Source: Alphaproteobacteria bacterium
GTDB taxonomy: Bacteria; Pseudomonadota; Alphaproteobacteria; Caulobacterales; Caulobacteraceae
DNA: 45,853 bases
Direction: 5' to 3'
Assembly (NCBI GenBank): GCA_018826515.1
Contig: JAHKAM010000058.1
Location: 1 to 45,853, forward strand
Under the pieces are notes generated by a model. It was given only the letters and a program-made list of their open reading frames with translations. It was not told where the DNA came from and ran no database searches. Numbering within the stretch: position 1 is the first letter of the stretch; the number at the start of each line of letters is the position of its first letter. Positions 20,037-28,860 of this stretch are shown piece after piece. The position numbers and the translations under genes are program-made.

Positions 20037-21407
20037 ATGGGAGGTCGCTTGTTCCATCCAGCCGCCACCGATGGTGCGCCCGTCGTGCGCCGACCGTTTT
20101 ACCGCAGCCTGTATTTCATGGTGCTGCTGGCGATCCTGGCCGGCGGGGCCGTCGGCCATTTCTTTCCTGAGTTCGGCGAGAGCCTGAAGCCACTGGGCGA
20201 CGGCTTCATCAAGCTGGTGAAGATGATCATCGCTCCGGTGATCTTCCTGACCATCGCCACCGGGATCGCCGGCATGCGCGATCTGGGCAAGGTCGGCCGG
20301 GTGGCGGCCAAGGCGTTCGCCTATTTCTTCTTCTTCTCGACGCTGGCCCTGATCATCGGCCTGATCATCGCCAATGTGATCCAGCCCGGCCGCGGCCTGA
20401 ACATCGATCCGGCGACGCTGAATGCGGGCGCGGTCGCCCAGTACACGACGGCCGCCCACGAGACGACCATCGTGGGCTTCCTGATGAGCATCATCCCGAC
20501 GACCCTGGTCAGCGCCTTCTCCGAGGGCAACATCCTGCAGACCCTGTTCGTGGCCATCCTGTTCGGCATCGCCATGGCCATGGTCGGCGACGCCGCCGCG
20601 CCCGTTCACCGGGCTCTCGATGCGCTGAGCCAGATCATGTTCAAACTGGTGGCCATCCTGATGAAGGCGGCGCCGGTGGGAGCCTTCGGCGCCTTCGCCT
20701 TCACCATCGGGGCCTACGGACTCGGCGCCATCGCCAATCTCGCCGCCCTGATCGCGACCTTCTACCTGACCTCGCTGATCTTCGTTCTCGGCGTGCTCGG
20801 GGCGGTCTGCTGGGCCAGCGGCTTCTCCATCTTCAAGTTGATCGCCTATCTGAAGGAAGAACTGCTGCTGGTGCTGGGCACCTCGTCGTCCGAGGCGGCC
20901 CTGCCCAGCCTGATGCAGAAGCTGGAGCGGGCCGGGGCGAAGCGCTCTGTCGTCGGCCTCGTCGTGCCGACCGGCTATTCGTTCAACCTCGACGGCACCA
21001 ACATCTACATGACCATGGCGGCCCTGTTCATCGCCCAGGCGATGAACATCGAGCTGAGCCTGCAGGACCAGATCCTGCTGCTGCTGGTGGCCATGCTCAG
21101 TTCCAAGGGCGCCGCCGGAATCACCGGCGCCGGCTTCATCACCCTGGCCGCGACGCTCGCGGTGGTGCCGTCCGTGCCGATCGCCGGCATGGCGCTGATC
21201 CTGGGCATCGACCGCTTCATGAGCGAGTGCCGGGCCCTGACCAATTTCGTCGGCAATGCCGTGGCCACGCTCGTCGTCGCCCGCTGGGAGGGAGAGCTGG
21301 ATCGCGAGGCGCTGCACGCCGCGCTCGGCTCTGGCCCCGCAAAACTCGCCGCGCCGCCTGACCCCGCCGCGGGTCCGGGCGACCGGGACGTCATAACGGC
21401 CGACTGA
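20037..21407 (+). CDS. dctA: C4-dicarboxylate:cation symporter DctA
   Basis: An inner-membrane carrier importing succinate, fumarate and malate with protons or sodium ions (DAACS family). The 456-residue protein has the typical hydrophobic profile of eight segments plus two hairpin loops. The substrate-binding motifs [10 protein letters not shown] (281-290) and [10 protein letters not shown] (315-324) are present, as is [10 protein letters not shown]. The ATG at 20037 is listed. A TTG at 20049 is preceded by a strong GGGAGG and may be the true start. The next gene begins 30 bp after the stop, so dctA heads an operon with a TonB-dependent receptor and a hydrolase. Confidence 0.93.
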   Translation: MGGRLFHPAATDGAPVVRRPFYRSLYFMVLLAILAGGAVGHFFPEFGESLKPLGDGFIKLVKMIIAPVIFLTIATGIAGMRDLGKVGRVAAKAFAYFFFFSTLALIIGLIIANVIQPGRGLNIDPATLNAGAVAQYTTAAHETTIVGFLMSIIPTTLVSAFSEGNILQTLFVAILFGIAMAMVGDAAAPVHRALDALSQIMFKLVAILMKAAPVGAFGAFAFTIGAYGLGAIANLAALIATFYLTSLIFVLGVLGAVCWASGFSIFKLIAYLKEELLLVLGTSSSEAALPSLMQKLERAGAKRSVVGLVVPTGYSFNLDGTNIYMTMAALFIAQAMNIELSLQDQILLLLVAMLSSKGAAGITGAGFITLAATLAVVPSVPIAGMALILGIDRFMSECRALTNFVGNAVATLVVARWEGELDREALHAALGSGPAKLAAPPDPAAGPGDRDVITAD

Positions 21408-21437
21408 ACGGCCGATCGCATCAGGGAGGATAAGACC

Positions 21438-24400
21438 ATGAGAACTGTTCACCGCACCGCGCTTCTGGGAGGAGCCGCTGGGCTCGCCCTTCTCGCATCC
21501 GCCGGCGGCGCCTTTGCCCAGAGCACACCGACTCCGGCCCCGACGGCCGAGCCGGACCCGGAAGCGTCGGCAGACCTCGGCGAGGTCGTCGTGGTCGGAT
21601 CCCAGATCCGCGGCGCCTCCACGACGGCCGCCCTGCCGGTGGTGGTCTTCGACCAGGAACAGATCGACGCGATCGGCGCCGTCTCGGGCGACGACCTGAT
21701 GCGCTCCATCCCCCAGATGGGCGACGTTCTGTTCGAGGCCGCCAACAACCCGCAGACCAGCAACTCGGCCCGGGGCGACGTCAACTCCGTCAACCTGCGC
21801 TCGCTCGGAGTCGGCAACACCCTGGTGCTGCTGAACGGCCGGCGCATGGTCCAGCACCCGACCAGCCAGGGCACCTCAGACACCGGCACGGTGCCGGTGC
21901 TCAGCTACAACTCCAACGCCATTCCGGTTTCCGGTCTCGAGCGGCTTGAGGTTCTGCTGGATGGCGCGGCGGCCATCTACGGCGCCGACGCCGTGGCCGG
22001 GGTGGTCAATACGGTCCTGCAGAACGACTTCGACGGCCTGAGGATGGAGGCGGAGTACAGCGGCGCCGAGGGTACGGGCCTGCGCGAATTCGAGGCCAAT
22101 GTATTCGCGGGGCGGGACTTCGACCGCGGCAACATCTCCCTGTTCGCCAACTACAGCGATCGCACCGCGCTGATGGCCGAGGACCAGGACTTCACCTTCA
22201 GCGACGATCTGCGGTCGTTCTTCGCCAATGAGCCAGGCTTCGAGACCTCGACAGTTCCCGACGGCCGGTCGTCGAACACGCCATGGGCCCGGCTCAGGAC
22301 CCCGGGCAGCAGCACGGCGCAGCGGCCTCGCTCCAACGGGGTGATCATCGCGACATCTGCGGGCGCGTTCCACTATCAGCCCCAGAGCATCGGCTGTGTG
22401 GGCGTCAATTTCGGCAACGGCATCTGCCTGGTCCAGGGCAACGGTTCGTACAATGGCGACATTCGGAACCTGCGCTACGACACCCGCCACGGCACCACGG
22501 TGCGCTCGGCGCTGGAGCGGACCAATGTCTTCCTGACCGGCCACTATGACCTGACGCCGACGATCACCGCCTTCGGCGAGATCGGCTTCTACGGGGCTGA
22601 AAGCCGGGCCATCCAGCCGCCGGTCGTCAATCTGAACGACATCTGGATTCCGGCCAGCAACTACTGGAATCCGTTCGGCCCGGTGACCTTCGCCAACGGG
22701 TCCGCCAATCCCAACCGCCTGCCCAACCTGACCAATGTTCCGGCGGCCGGTCTGCCGATCTTTCTGGAGAACTATCGCTTCGTCGACGCGGGCTTCCAGG
22801 AAGTCGTCGTGAAGAATTTCCAGTCCCGATTCCTCGGCGGCCTGCGCGGCGAATGGCGTGGCTTTGAATGGGAGTCTGCGCTGCTGTATTCCGAGGCGGA
22901 GGCCGAGGACCGGTCGCCCAACATCAATATGACGGCCCTGCAGCGGCAACTCGCCCTGTCCACGCCGGATGCCTACAATCCCTTCGGCGGCGGCTGCGTC
23001 GACACCACCAGCTTCGGCGACTGCTCGCCGTCCTCCCAGGCCGCCATTGACGCCATCACCTTCGAGATGCGTCGCTTCTCTCGCACAACCCTGGCCCTGG
23101 CGGACTTCAAGATGTCGCGTGGGGATCTGTTCGAACTCCCCGGCGGTCCGGTCGGCGTCGCCTTCGGCGCGGAGTTCCGCCGCGAGACGCAGTTCGACGA
23201 CCGCGACGAAAATCTCGACGGCACCTTCACCTTCGTCGACATGGTCTCCGGCGCGACCAGTCTGTCTAACGTCTCGGCGGTCAGCCCGAACCCCGACACG
23301 CGCGGCAGCCGCACGGTCGCCGGCGCCTTCCTCGAGTTCGCGGTCCCGGTGGTTTCGCCCGAGATGGGCATTCCGCTGGTCTACAGCCTGGACATGCAGC
23401 TCGCAGGCCGGTTCGAGGAGTATTCGGACTTCGGCTCGGTGGCCAAGCCGAAGATCGCCGTGGCCTGGGACCTCTTCGACGGACTGCGCATCCGCGGCTC
23501 CTATTCCGAGGGCTTCCGGGCCCCCAACCTGGAGCAGGTGAACGCCAGCCAGTACGCCCGCCTCGCCAGCGGCACAGACTATTATCGCTGCGAGCCGGAC
23601 CTGCGCGACGGCTCGATCGCCTCGATGAGCCAGTGCTCGCAGGGCGCCAGCGCGTCCCTGCTGATCGCGGGCAACCCGGATCTGGAGCCCGAGGAGAGCA
23701 CCAACCAGTCCGTCGGTCTGGTGTTCCAGCCGAGGTTCCTTCCCGAAGCCTGGGGCGATTTCACCTTCACGGTGGATCGCTGGAAGATCGAACAGGAGCA
23801 GATCGTCGGCCTTCTTGGAGCCCAGGCCGCCCTTACGCTCGACTATCTCAACCGGATCGAGGGCGGGTCCAATCCGAACGTCGTCCGGCGCGCGCCGGAC
23901 GCGGACGACATCCTGCTGTTTGACGGCAGCGGTCTGGCCCCGGTCGGCGACGTGGTCTCGATCAATGACCGCTTCATCAACCTGCTGCCGCAGACCGTCG
24001 AGGGCGTCGACTTCGGCTTCTCCTGGGCCAAGCGACGTACGGCCTGGGGGACGTTCATCTTCCGGGCCAACGCCTCGCAACTGCTGACCTATTCGCGCGA
24101 GCCGGGCGATATCATCGACTCGCTCTACGCCGCGCGGGACGCCGGAACGATCGACGCCCTGACGCCTCTGCCGGACTCCAGCCAGCTCATCGCCCAGAAC
24201 GGCCGGCCCGAGTGGAAGGTGAGCACCAGCTTCATCTGGCGCAGCGGTCCGTGGCGCGCGGGCCTCTCGACCCAGTATGTCAGCGACGTCGAACAGACCG
24301 GACTGCTGAGCAGCACCGGCGAGCCCTGGGTGGTCCAGAACCAGCTGGTCGCAAACCTGTATGGCCAGTACGAGTTCGAGGACGCCGGCTTTGCGTCCGG

Positions 24401-24530
24401 CGCGACGGTGCGGATCGGGGTGCGCGACCTCGCCGACGAAGGCCCTTCCCTGGCCGAGAACGGCTATCTGGGCTCCATCCAGCGTCCTTATGGCCGGTCG
24501 TGGTACGTCAATATCGCCAAGACCTTCTGA
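21438..24530 (+). CDS. TonB-dependent outer-membrane receptor
   Basis: A 1030-residue outer-membrane transporter. It has a signal peptide (cleavage after AFAQ near 28), a Pro/Glu-rich linker and a TonB-box-like stretch GEVVVVGSQIRG. The plug domain contains PVVVFDQEQIDAIG and NTLVLLNGRRM. The barrel ends in Phe (NIAKTF). GGGAGGATAAG precedes the start. Such receptors import large or scarce ligands with TonB energy; in Caulobacterales many serve carbon sources rather than iron. Its place between dctA and an exported hydrolase suggests import of an organic-acid-containing compound. The ligand is not deducible from sequence. Confidence 0.92.
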   Translation: MRTVHRTALLGGAAGLALLASAGGAFAQSTPTPAPTAEPDPEASADLGEVVVVGSQIRGASTTAALPVVVFDQEQIDAIGAVSGDDLMRSIPQMGDVLFEAANNPQTSNSARGDVNSVNLRSLGVGNTLVLLNGRRMVQHPTSQGTSDTGTVPVLSYNSNAIPVSGLERLEVLLDGAAAIYGADAVAGVVNTVLQNDFDGLRMEAEYSGAEGTGLREFEANVFAGRDFDRGNISLFANYSDRTALMAEDQDFTFSDDLRSFFANEPGFETSTVPDGRSSNTPWARLRTPGSSTAQRPRSNGVIIATSAGAFHYQPQSIGCVGVNFGNGICLVQGNGSYNGDIRNLRYDTRHGTTVRSALERTNVFLTGHYDLTPTITAFGEIGFYGAESRAIQPPVVNLNDIWIPASNYWNPFGPVTFANGSANPNRLPNLTNVPAAGLPIFLENYRFVDAGFQEVVVKNFQSRFLGGLRGEWRGFEWESALLYSEAEAEDRSPNINMTALQRQLALSTPDAYNPFGGGCVDTTSFGDCSPSSQAAIDAITFEMRRFSRTTLALADFKMSRGDLFELPGGPVGVAFGAEFRRETQFDDRDENLDGTFTFVDMVSGATSLSNVSAVSPNPDTRGSRTVAGAFLEFAVPVVSPEMGIPLVYSLDMQLAGRFEEYSDFGSVAKPKIAVAWDLFDGLRIRGSYSEGFRAPNLEQVNASQYARLASGTDYYRCEPDLRDGSIASMSQCSQGASASLLIAGNPDLEPEESTNQSVGLVFQPRFLPEAWGDFTFTVDRWKIEQEQIVGLLGAQAALTLDYLNRIEGGSNPNVVRRAPDADDILLFDGSGLAPVGDVVSINDRFINLLPQTVEGVDFGFSWAKRRTAWGTFIFRANASQLLTYSREPGDIIDSLYAARDAGTIDALTPLPDSSQLIAQNGRPEWKVSTSFIWRSGPWRAGLSTQYVSDVEQTGLLSSTGEPWVVQNQLVANLYGQYEFEDAGFASGATVRIGVRDLADEGPSLAENGYLGSIQRPYGRSWYVNIAKTF

Positions 24531-24582
24531 CCCGGCCCGGCGCGGGCCCCGAACGCCCGCGCCGACGCCCCTGGAAGCCCCC

Positions 24583-25863
24583 ATGACGCGCCTGATCCTG
24601 CTTCTGTCCGCACTGTTCCTCGCTCCGGCGGCCGCAACGGCCGGACCGTCGGGCGTGGGTCCCGCCGCCATCGACTGCCCGGCCTCGGCCGGCCGCGGGA
24701 CTCGCTGCGTTTCGGGTCAGGACGCCAACGGCGCCTGGTATGTGGCGGCCATTCCGCCGAACTGGAACCGCCGCCTGGTCGTCCACGCCCACGGCGGGCC
24801 GCGCACGGGCGATCCGGAGGCGTCTGATCCGCTGGAGGATCTGGACCGGTTCTCGGTCATGGTGCGTCACGGCTACGCCTGGATCGGCTCCACCTACCGC
24901 CGCGGCGGCTATGGCGTCCGCATGGCCGCCGAGGATACGGACAACAGCCGCCGGATTTTCTGGTCGTTGTACGGCCGCCCGGAGCGGACCCTGCTGCACG
25001 GGCAGTCGTGGGGCGGCAATGTCGCCGCCAAGGCGTCGGAACTGTATGCCGGAAGCGCCGAGGCCGGCTGGAACTACGATGGGGTCCTGATCACCAACGG
25101 CGTGGTCTCCGGCGGCACCCGCGCCTATGGCTTCCGGGCGGATTTGCGGGCGGTCTACCAGTACTATTGCGCCAACCACCCCGCGCCCGACGAACCGGCC
25201 TATCCCCTGTGGCAGGGACTGCCGCTCGACAGCCGCATGACCCGCGCCGAACTGCGGCGCCGGATTGAAACCTGCACCGGGGTCGATCGCCCCGCCGCGC
25301 GTCGGACGGCGGACCAGGCCGCCCGACTGCGGGACATTCTGGCGGTGACCGGCGTGGCCGAAGCCCAGCTGGTCAGCCACATGACCTGGGCCACCTTCCT
25401 GTTCCAGGACCTTGTCCAGCGACGGCTGGGCGGGCGAAACCCGTTCGATAACAGCACGACCGTCTACAGCGGCTCGGCCGATGACGCCGCCCTGAACGCC
25501 GGCGTCCAGCGGTTCATGGCCGATCCCGAAGGCGTGGCCATGCTGGCGCATGACGCTGACCTGAGCGGACAGATCAGTCGCCCGACGCTGACGGTGCACG
25601 CCCGGCATGATCCGACCGTGAACGTCGGCGCCGAAGCGCTCTATGCCGCTACCGTCGCCGCAGCCGGCCAATCGGAATGGCTGGTCCAGGTGATCACGGA
25701 GGAGGCCGACCACAGCAAGCTGTCGGATGCGACCTATATGACGGCCCTCGACGCCCTCGAGGGCTGGATCGACCGCGGTCTCGCGCCCGACCCCGCGGGC
25801 TTCCAGGGTCGATGCGAGGGGTTGTGGGCGCGACAGGGACCCTGCCTGTTCGCCGCACCCTGA
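24583..25863 (+). CDS. Exported alpha/beta hydrolase
   Basis: A 426-residue protein with a signal peptide ending near TAG-P at 20-21. The alpha/beta hydrolase fold shows an oxyanion-type HAHGGP (68-73) and a nucleophile elbow HGQSWGG with Ser142. A likely acid residue lies in HARHDPTVN and a likely His in EEADHSK. Four cysteines may form disulfides. It resembles serine esterases or peptidases, but the substrate is not recognised. It follows the TonB-dependent receptor by 52 bp. A model in which it releases a dicarboxylate from an imported ester for DctA is inference. Confidence 0.8.
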   Translation: MTRLILLLSALFLAPAAATAGPSGVGPAAIDCPASAGRGTRCVSGQDANGAWYVAAIPPNWNRRLVVHAHGGPRTGDPEASDPLEDLDRFSVMVRHGYAWIGSTYRRGGYGVRMAAEDTDNSRRIFWSLYGRPERTLLHGQSWGGNVAAKASELYAGSAEAGWNYDGVLITNGVVSGGTRAYGFRADLRAVYQYYCANHPAPDEPAYPLWQGLPLDSRMTRAELRRRIETCTGVDRPAARRTADQAARLRDILAVTGVAEAQLVSHMTWATFLFQDLVQRRLGGRNPFDNSTTVYSGSADDAALNAGVQRFMADPEGVAMLAHDADLSGQISRPTLTVHARHDPTVNVGAEALYAATVAAAGQSEWLVQVITEEADHSKLSDATYMTALDALEGWIDRGLAPDPAGFQGRCEGLWARQGPCLFAAP

Positions 25864-25888
25864 CCGCACGGAACCGCCACGGGAGGCC

Positions 25889-25917
25889 GCTCGGTCAGAA
25901 TGGCCAGAAGACCGAGC
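25889..25917 (+). terminator. Hairpin after the hydrolase gene
   Basis: A perfect 8-bp stem, GCTCGGTC (25889-25896) and GACCGAGC (25910-25917), closes a 13-nt loop, 26 bp after the stop. There is no T-run, so it may be a processing or stability hairpin rather than an intrinsic terminator. Confidence 0.5.
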
Positions 25918-25941
25918 CCAAGAGCGCCACGCGATCCATCT

Positions 25942-26290
25942 TCAGACCGAGTGCATCGCTTCGGAAGCGGTGATGACTTCTCTCAAGGCCTTGGCGACCA
26001 GCGCCCGGAGCCAGATTGAAGCCGGATCCGCCCGAAGCCGACTGCTCCAGAACAAGGCATGGGGCATGGGGTCGATGGCGAACGGGGGCGAACGCATGTC
26101 GAGAGCGAAGAGACGGTGCGCGTCGAGAAACGCGATCTGGCGGTGGGGGCAGTCCAACGACAACCTGTCTCCCGTCAGGGCAGGTAGGGCAGGGAGCGTA
26201 GTCCACCCGCAAACGTCCTGCTCATCGATATTGCCGAGCACCCAGCGCTGCCTTGGCTGGTCCACCGCGCCATAGAGCCACGCCAGGCGC
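25942..26290 (-). pseudogene. C-terminal remnant of a LysR-type regulator
   Basis: The minus-strand frame ending at 25942 encodes about 115 residues resembling the end of the effector-binding domain of LysR/NodD regulators: LPALPALTGDRLSL, then PHRQIAFLDAH, then HALFWSSRLRADPASIWLRALV before the stop. The helix-turn-helix domain and the first half of the effector domain are absent. Upstream DNA is occupied by the NodT gene end. No start or ribosome site fits. It looks like the debris of a regulator that once adjoined the efflux operon. The family call rests on pattern recognition only. The whole 25864-26308 gap otherwise holds only the hairpin above. Confidence 0.6.
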
Positions 26291-26308
26291 CCTGGCGGGC
26301 GCCGGCAA

Positions 26309-27718
26309 TCAGTCTGGGCTGACAGCACCCGCGGGGGGGCCACCCACCGCCTGATACAAACTGATCATGGCGTTGAACTGGTCCGCATTCAATTGAACGA
26401 GGGACAGCTCTACCGCCAGCAGCCCACGCTGTGCGTCGACCTGTTCGATGTAGGGCGTGTATCCCGCCCGGTATCGATTCTGCGCATGCCGCACGGCGTC
26501 CGCGACCGCCGTGCGTTGGGCTTCCAGAGCGCGCATCCGGTCGCTGAGCCGGGCCAGAAGGGCGAGCCGGTCCTCGACCTCGCGAAAGGCGTTCAACACG
26601 GTTCCGCGATACGCAAACGCCGCCTGGTCGCGTTGCGCGACCGCGGCGTCGAACTGTCCCTGCAACCGGCCGCCGTTGAGGATCGGGGCCAGAAGGCTGC
26701 CGCCGATCGACCACAGCCCGACGGGATTCTCCAGGAGGTCGGAAAAGGCGGCGCCCGCCGATGCGCTGATGCCGAGCGTCGGCATGAACCGGGCCCGCGC
26801 CGCCCGCATCTGCGCGTCCGTCGCCGCCAGACGATATTCAGCAGCGGCGATATCAGGACGCCGCCGCAGCAGTTCGGAAGGCACGATTTCGGGCGACGGC
26901 GGCAGGCGCATGGCTGCGAGCGAACCATCCCGAACGATTCCGTCCGGCGTCTCGCCGGTCAGGACCGACAGGGAATTTTCCTGTAGCGCGATCTGGGCTT
27001 CGATCTGGGGCAACAACTGAGCCGTCGCCTGATACTCCGCCTCGGCCTGACGCCATTCCAGCTGGGACGTATAGCCGACCTCGGCCCTGTCTCTGGCGAA
27101 CTTCAGGGCCTGCCCCCTCGCCTCCAGGGGGCGGCGCAAGATGTCCCGCCGCGCATCGAGCGCGAGCAGGGTCACATAGCCGCTGGCGGTTGCGGCGCTG
27201 ACCGAAAGCAGGGTGGCTTCCGCAGCCGCCTGGCTGGCGGCGACGCCGGCTTCCGCCGCCTCGGCCCCCGCACGGTTTCGGCCGAACAGGTCGATCTCGT
27301 AGGAGGCCCGGAACTGCGGCTGGGCGACGACTGAATCCTGGCCCTGACCGAAAGCCGACACCTCGCGCCGCGCGCCCGCCGTCAGTCCCCCCTCAAGCGT
27401 GGGAAACAGAAGGGAGCGGGACGCCGCCTCGACACCCCGGGCTTCCTCAACCCGGGCGGCGGCGAGCCGGACGTCGGCATTGCCGGCCCTGGCGCGCTCA
27501 ACCAGCGCCGCCAGTTGCGGGTCCCCAAACCCTTCCCACCAGCGGCGTTCCATGGGAGCCGTGTCTTGCGAGGCCGTGCGCCATTCAACGGCGGGCTGCA
27601 TCGCAACGCCGGCGGGAAGCGGTTGGAGTTGGGGGGCGCAACCACCCAGGGCCAAACCGCCCAAGAGCGCTGTTGAAAGAGCAAGGCGCGAGAGGTGGGT
27701 CACAGTCATCAGCCTCAC
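26309..27718 (-). CDS. NodT-family outer-membrane efflux lipoprotein
   Basis: This is the outer-membrane channel of a tripartite efflux pump. The 469-residue protein has a lipobox LALGGC with Cys27. Two repeated TolC-type helical/barrel halves follow; signatures include WWEGFGDPQLAALVERA, SYEIDLFGRNR and LLRRRPDIAAAEYRLAATDAQ. The listed GTG start overlaps the upstream gene's stop as GTGA; an ATG three codons later is equally possible. It is last of the MFS-HlyD-NodT operon and abuts the LysR remnant. Confidence 0.9.
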   Translation of the reverse strand: MRLMTVTHLSRLALSTALLGGLALGGCAPQLQPLPAGVAMQPAVEWRTASQDTAPMERRWWEGFGDPQLAALVERARAGNADVRLAAARVEEARGVEAASRSLLFPTLEGGLTAGARREVSAFGQGQDSVVAQPQFRASYEIDLFGRNRAGAEAAEAGVAASQAAAEATLLSVSAATASGYVTLLALDARRDILRRPLEARGQALKFARDRAEVGYTSQLEWRQAEAEYQATAQLLPQIEAQIALQENSLSVLTGETPDGIVRDGSLAAMRLPPSPEIVPSELLRRRPDIAAAEYRLAATDAQMRAARARFMPTLGISASAGAAFSDLLENPVGLWSIGGSLLAPILNGGRLQGQFDAAVAQRDQAAFAYRGTVLNAFREVEDRLALLARLSDRMRALEAQRTAVADAVRHAQNRYRAGYTPYIEQVDAQRGLLAVELSLVQLNADQFNAMISLYQAVGGPPAGAVSPD

Positions 27719-28860
27719 CGGGTATGCACGGTGGCGACAACGGACATGCCGGGCCCCAGTCGCCGAACCTGAGCCTGGCCGGGGTTGAGCCGGATCCGCA
27801 CCGCAATACGCTGCGGCACCTTGACGAAATTCCCGGCCCCGGTATCGGGCTTTATGAGGCTGAACTCGCTGCCGGCCGCGGGCGCGATGCTCTGCACCGT
27901 CCCGGTCAGTTCTGCCCCGCCAAGCGCATCGATCCGCAGAGTCGCACGCTGGCCCACTTCCATCTCGGCGGTCTGGGCCTCCTTGAAATTCGCCGTCACC
28001 CAGAGATCGTCCGGCACCAGATACATGAGTTGCGTGCCAGCGGTGACGAGCTGCCCGACACGGCCGGAAATCTCACTGAGACGTCCCGCGCGAGGTGCGC
28101 GGATTTCGGTCCGGGACAGCTCGATACGCGCCAACTCCAATGAGGCGTTCGCGCCCTCGACCTGGGCCTGAAGAGCGCCGCGCCCGACCTGGACGGATCG
28201 GAACTGTTCGGCGGCGATCGCGCGCTGGGCCTCTGCCTGTCGGACCCCTGCCTGCGCCTGCTGAAGGGCGGCGCGCGCCTGGTCCCGCTCGCGGAGCGAT
28301 ACGGACCCCTCGCCAACCAGTTCGTCAATCCTGCGCATATCCGCCTGCGCCTTCTCCAACCCCGCATTGGCGATAGCGATCGTTGCGTCCTGCAGGCGCA
28401 TCTGCGCCTCGCCCGAGCGCAGACTTTGCTGGCTGTTGGCGAGCGCCGCCCGCTGGGCCGCAGAGTTCGCCTGTCCCTGCTGCAGCCGCTGCTGATAGGG
28501 AGCCGCATCAACTCGAGCCAGCAACTGGCCTTGCTGGACCCGGTCAAAATCCTTCACCAGCACCTCGACGAGATAGCCGGCGACCTGCGGGCTGATGACC
28601 GTGGTCTGACCGCGGACGTAGGCGTTGTTCGTGGTCTGGGCGCCGCTGTTCAGTGGGGTGAGGCCCCAGGCATAAAGCGCCGCCAGAACGCCAGCCAGGA
28701 TTACGGCCGCGCCGAGCGCAAGCTTCTTGCGGGAAACATTCGGCGCCCAGCCGCGCTGATCAGCGCTGCCGCCCGCTTCAACCGCTGCATCTTCCGCTTC
28801 GAGCGCCGCCGCTCTCCTGGGGGCGTCCGGCGTATCGTTGGTATCGGTCTTGACCATCAT
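27715..28860 (-). CDS. HlyD/EmrA-type membrane fusion protein
   Basis: The periplasmic adaptor linking the MFS pump to the outer-membrane channel. From the ATG that overlaps the MFS stop, it is 381 residues. A short cytoplasmic tail comes first, then one membrane anchor at about 48-67. A biotinyl-lipoyl-like start follows (TTVISPQVAGYLVEVLVKDFDRVQQGQLLARVD). A long Gln/Ala-rich coiled coil (about 120-230) and the closing barrel half (RAPRAGRLSEISGRVGQLV) complete it. ATGATG gives two adjacent start choices. Ribosome coupling through overlaps on both sides indicates fixed stoichiometry with its partners. Confidence 0.9.
   Translation of the reverse strand: MMVKTDTNDTPDAPRRAAALEAEDAAVEAGGSADQRGWAPNVSRKKLALGAAVILAGVLAALYAWGLTPLNSGAQTTNNAYVRGQTTVISPQVAGYLVEVLVKDFDRVQQGQLLARVDAAPYQQRLQQGQANSAAQRAALANSQQSLRSGEAQMRLQDATIAIANAGLEKAQADMRRIDELVGEGSVSLRERDQARAALQQAQAGVRQAEAQRAIAAEQFRSVQVGRGALQAQVEGANASLELARIELSRTEIRAPRAGRLSEISGRVGQLVTAGTQLMYLVPDDLWVTANFKEAQTAEMEVGQRATLRIDALGGAELTGTVQSIAPAAGSEFSLIKPDTGAGNFVKVPQRIAVRIRLNPGQAQVRRLGPGMSVVATVHTR

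Noticed and set aside
25970..26275. Plus-strand frame opposite the LysR remnant
   Set aside because: No ribosome site or family similarity; the LysR-like text on the minus strand is more convincing.
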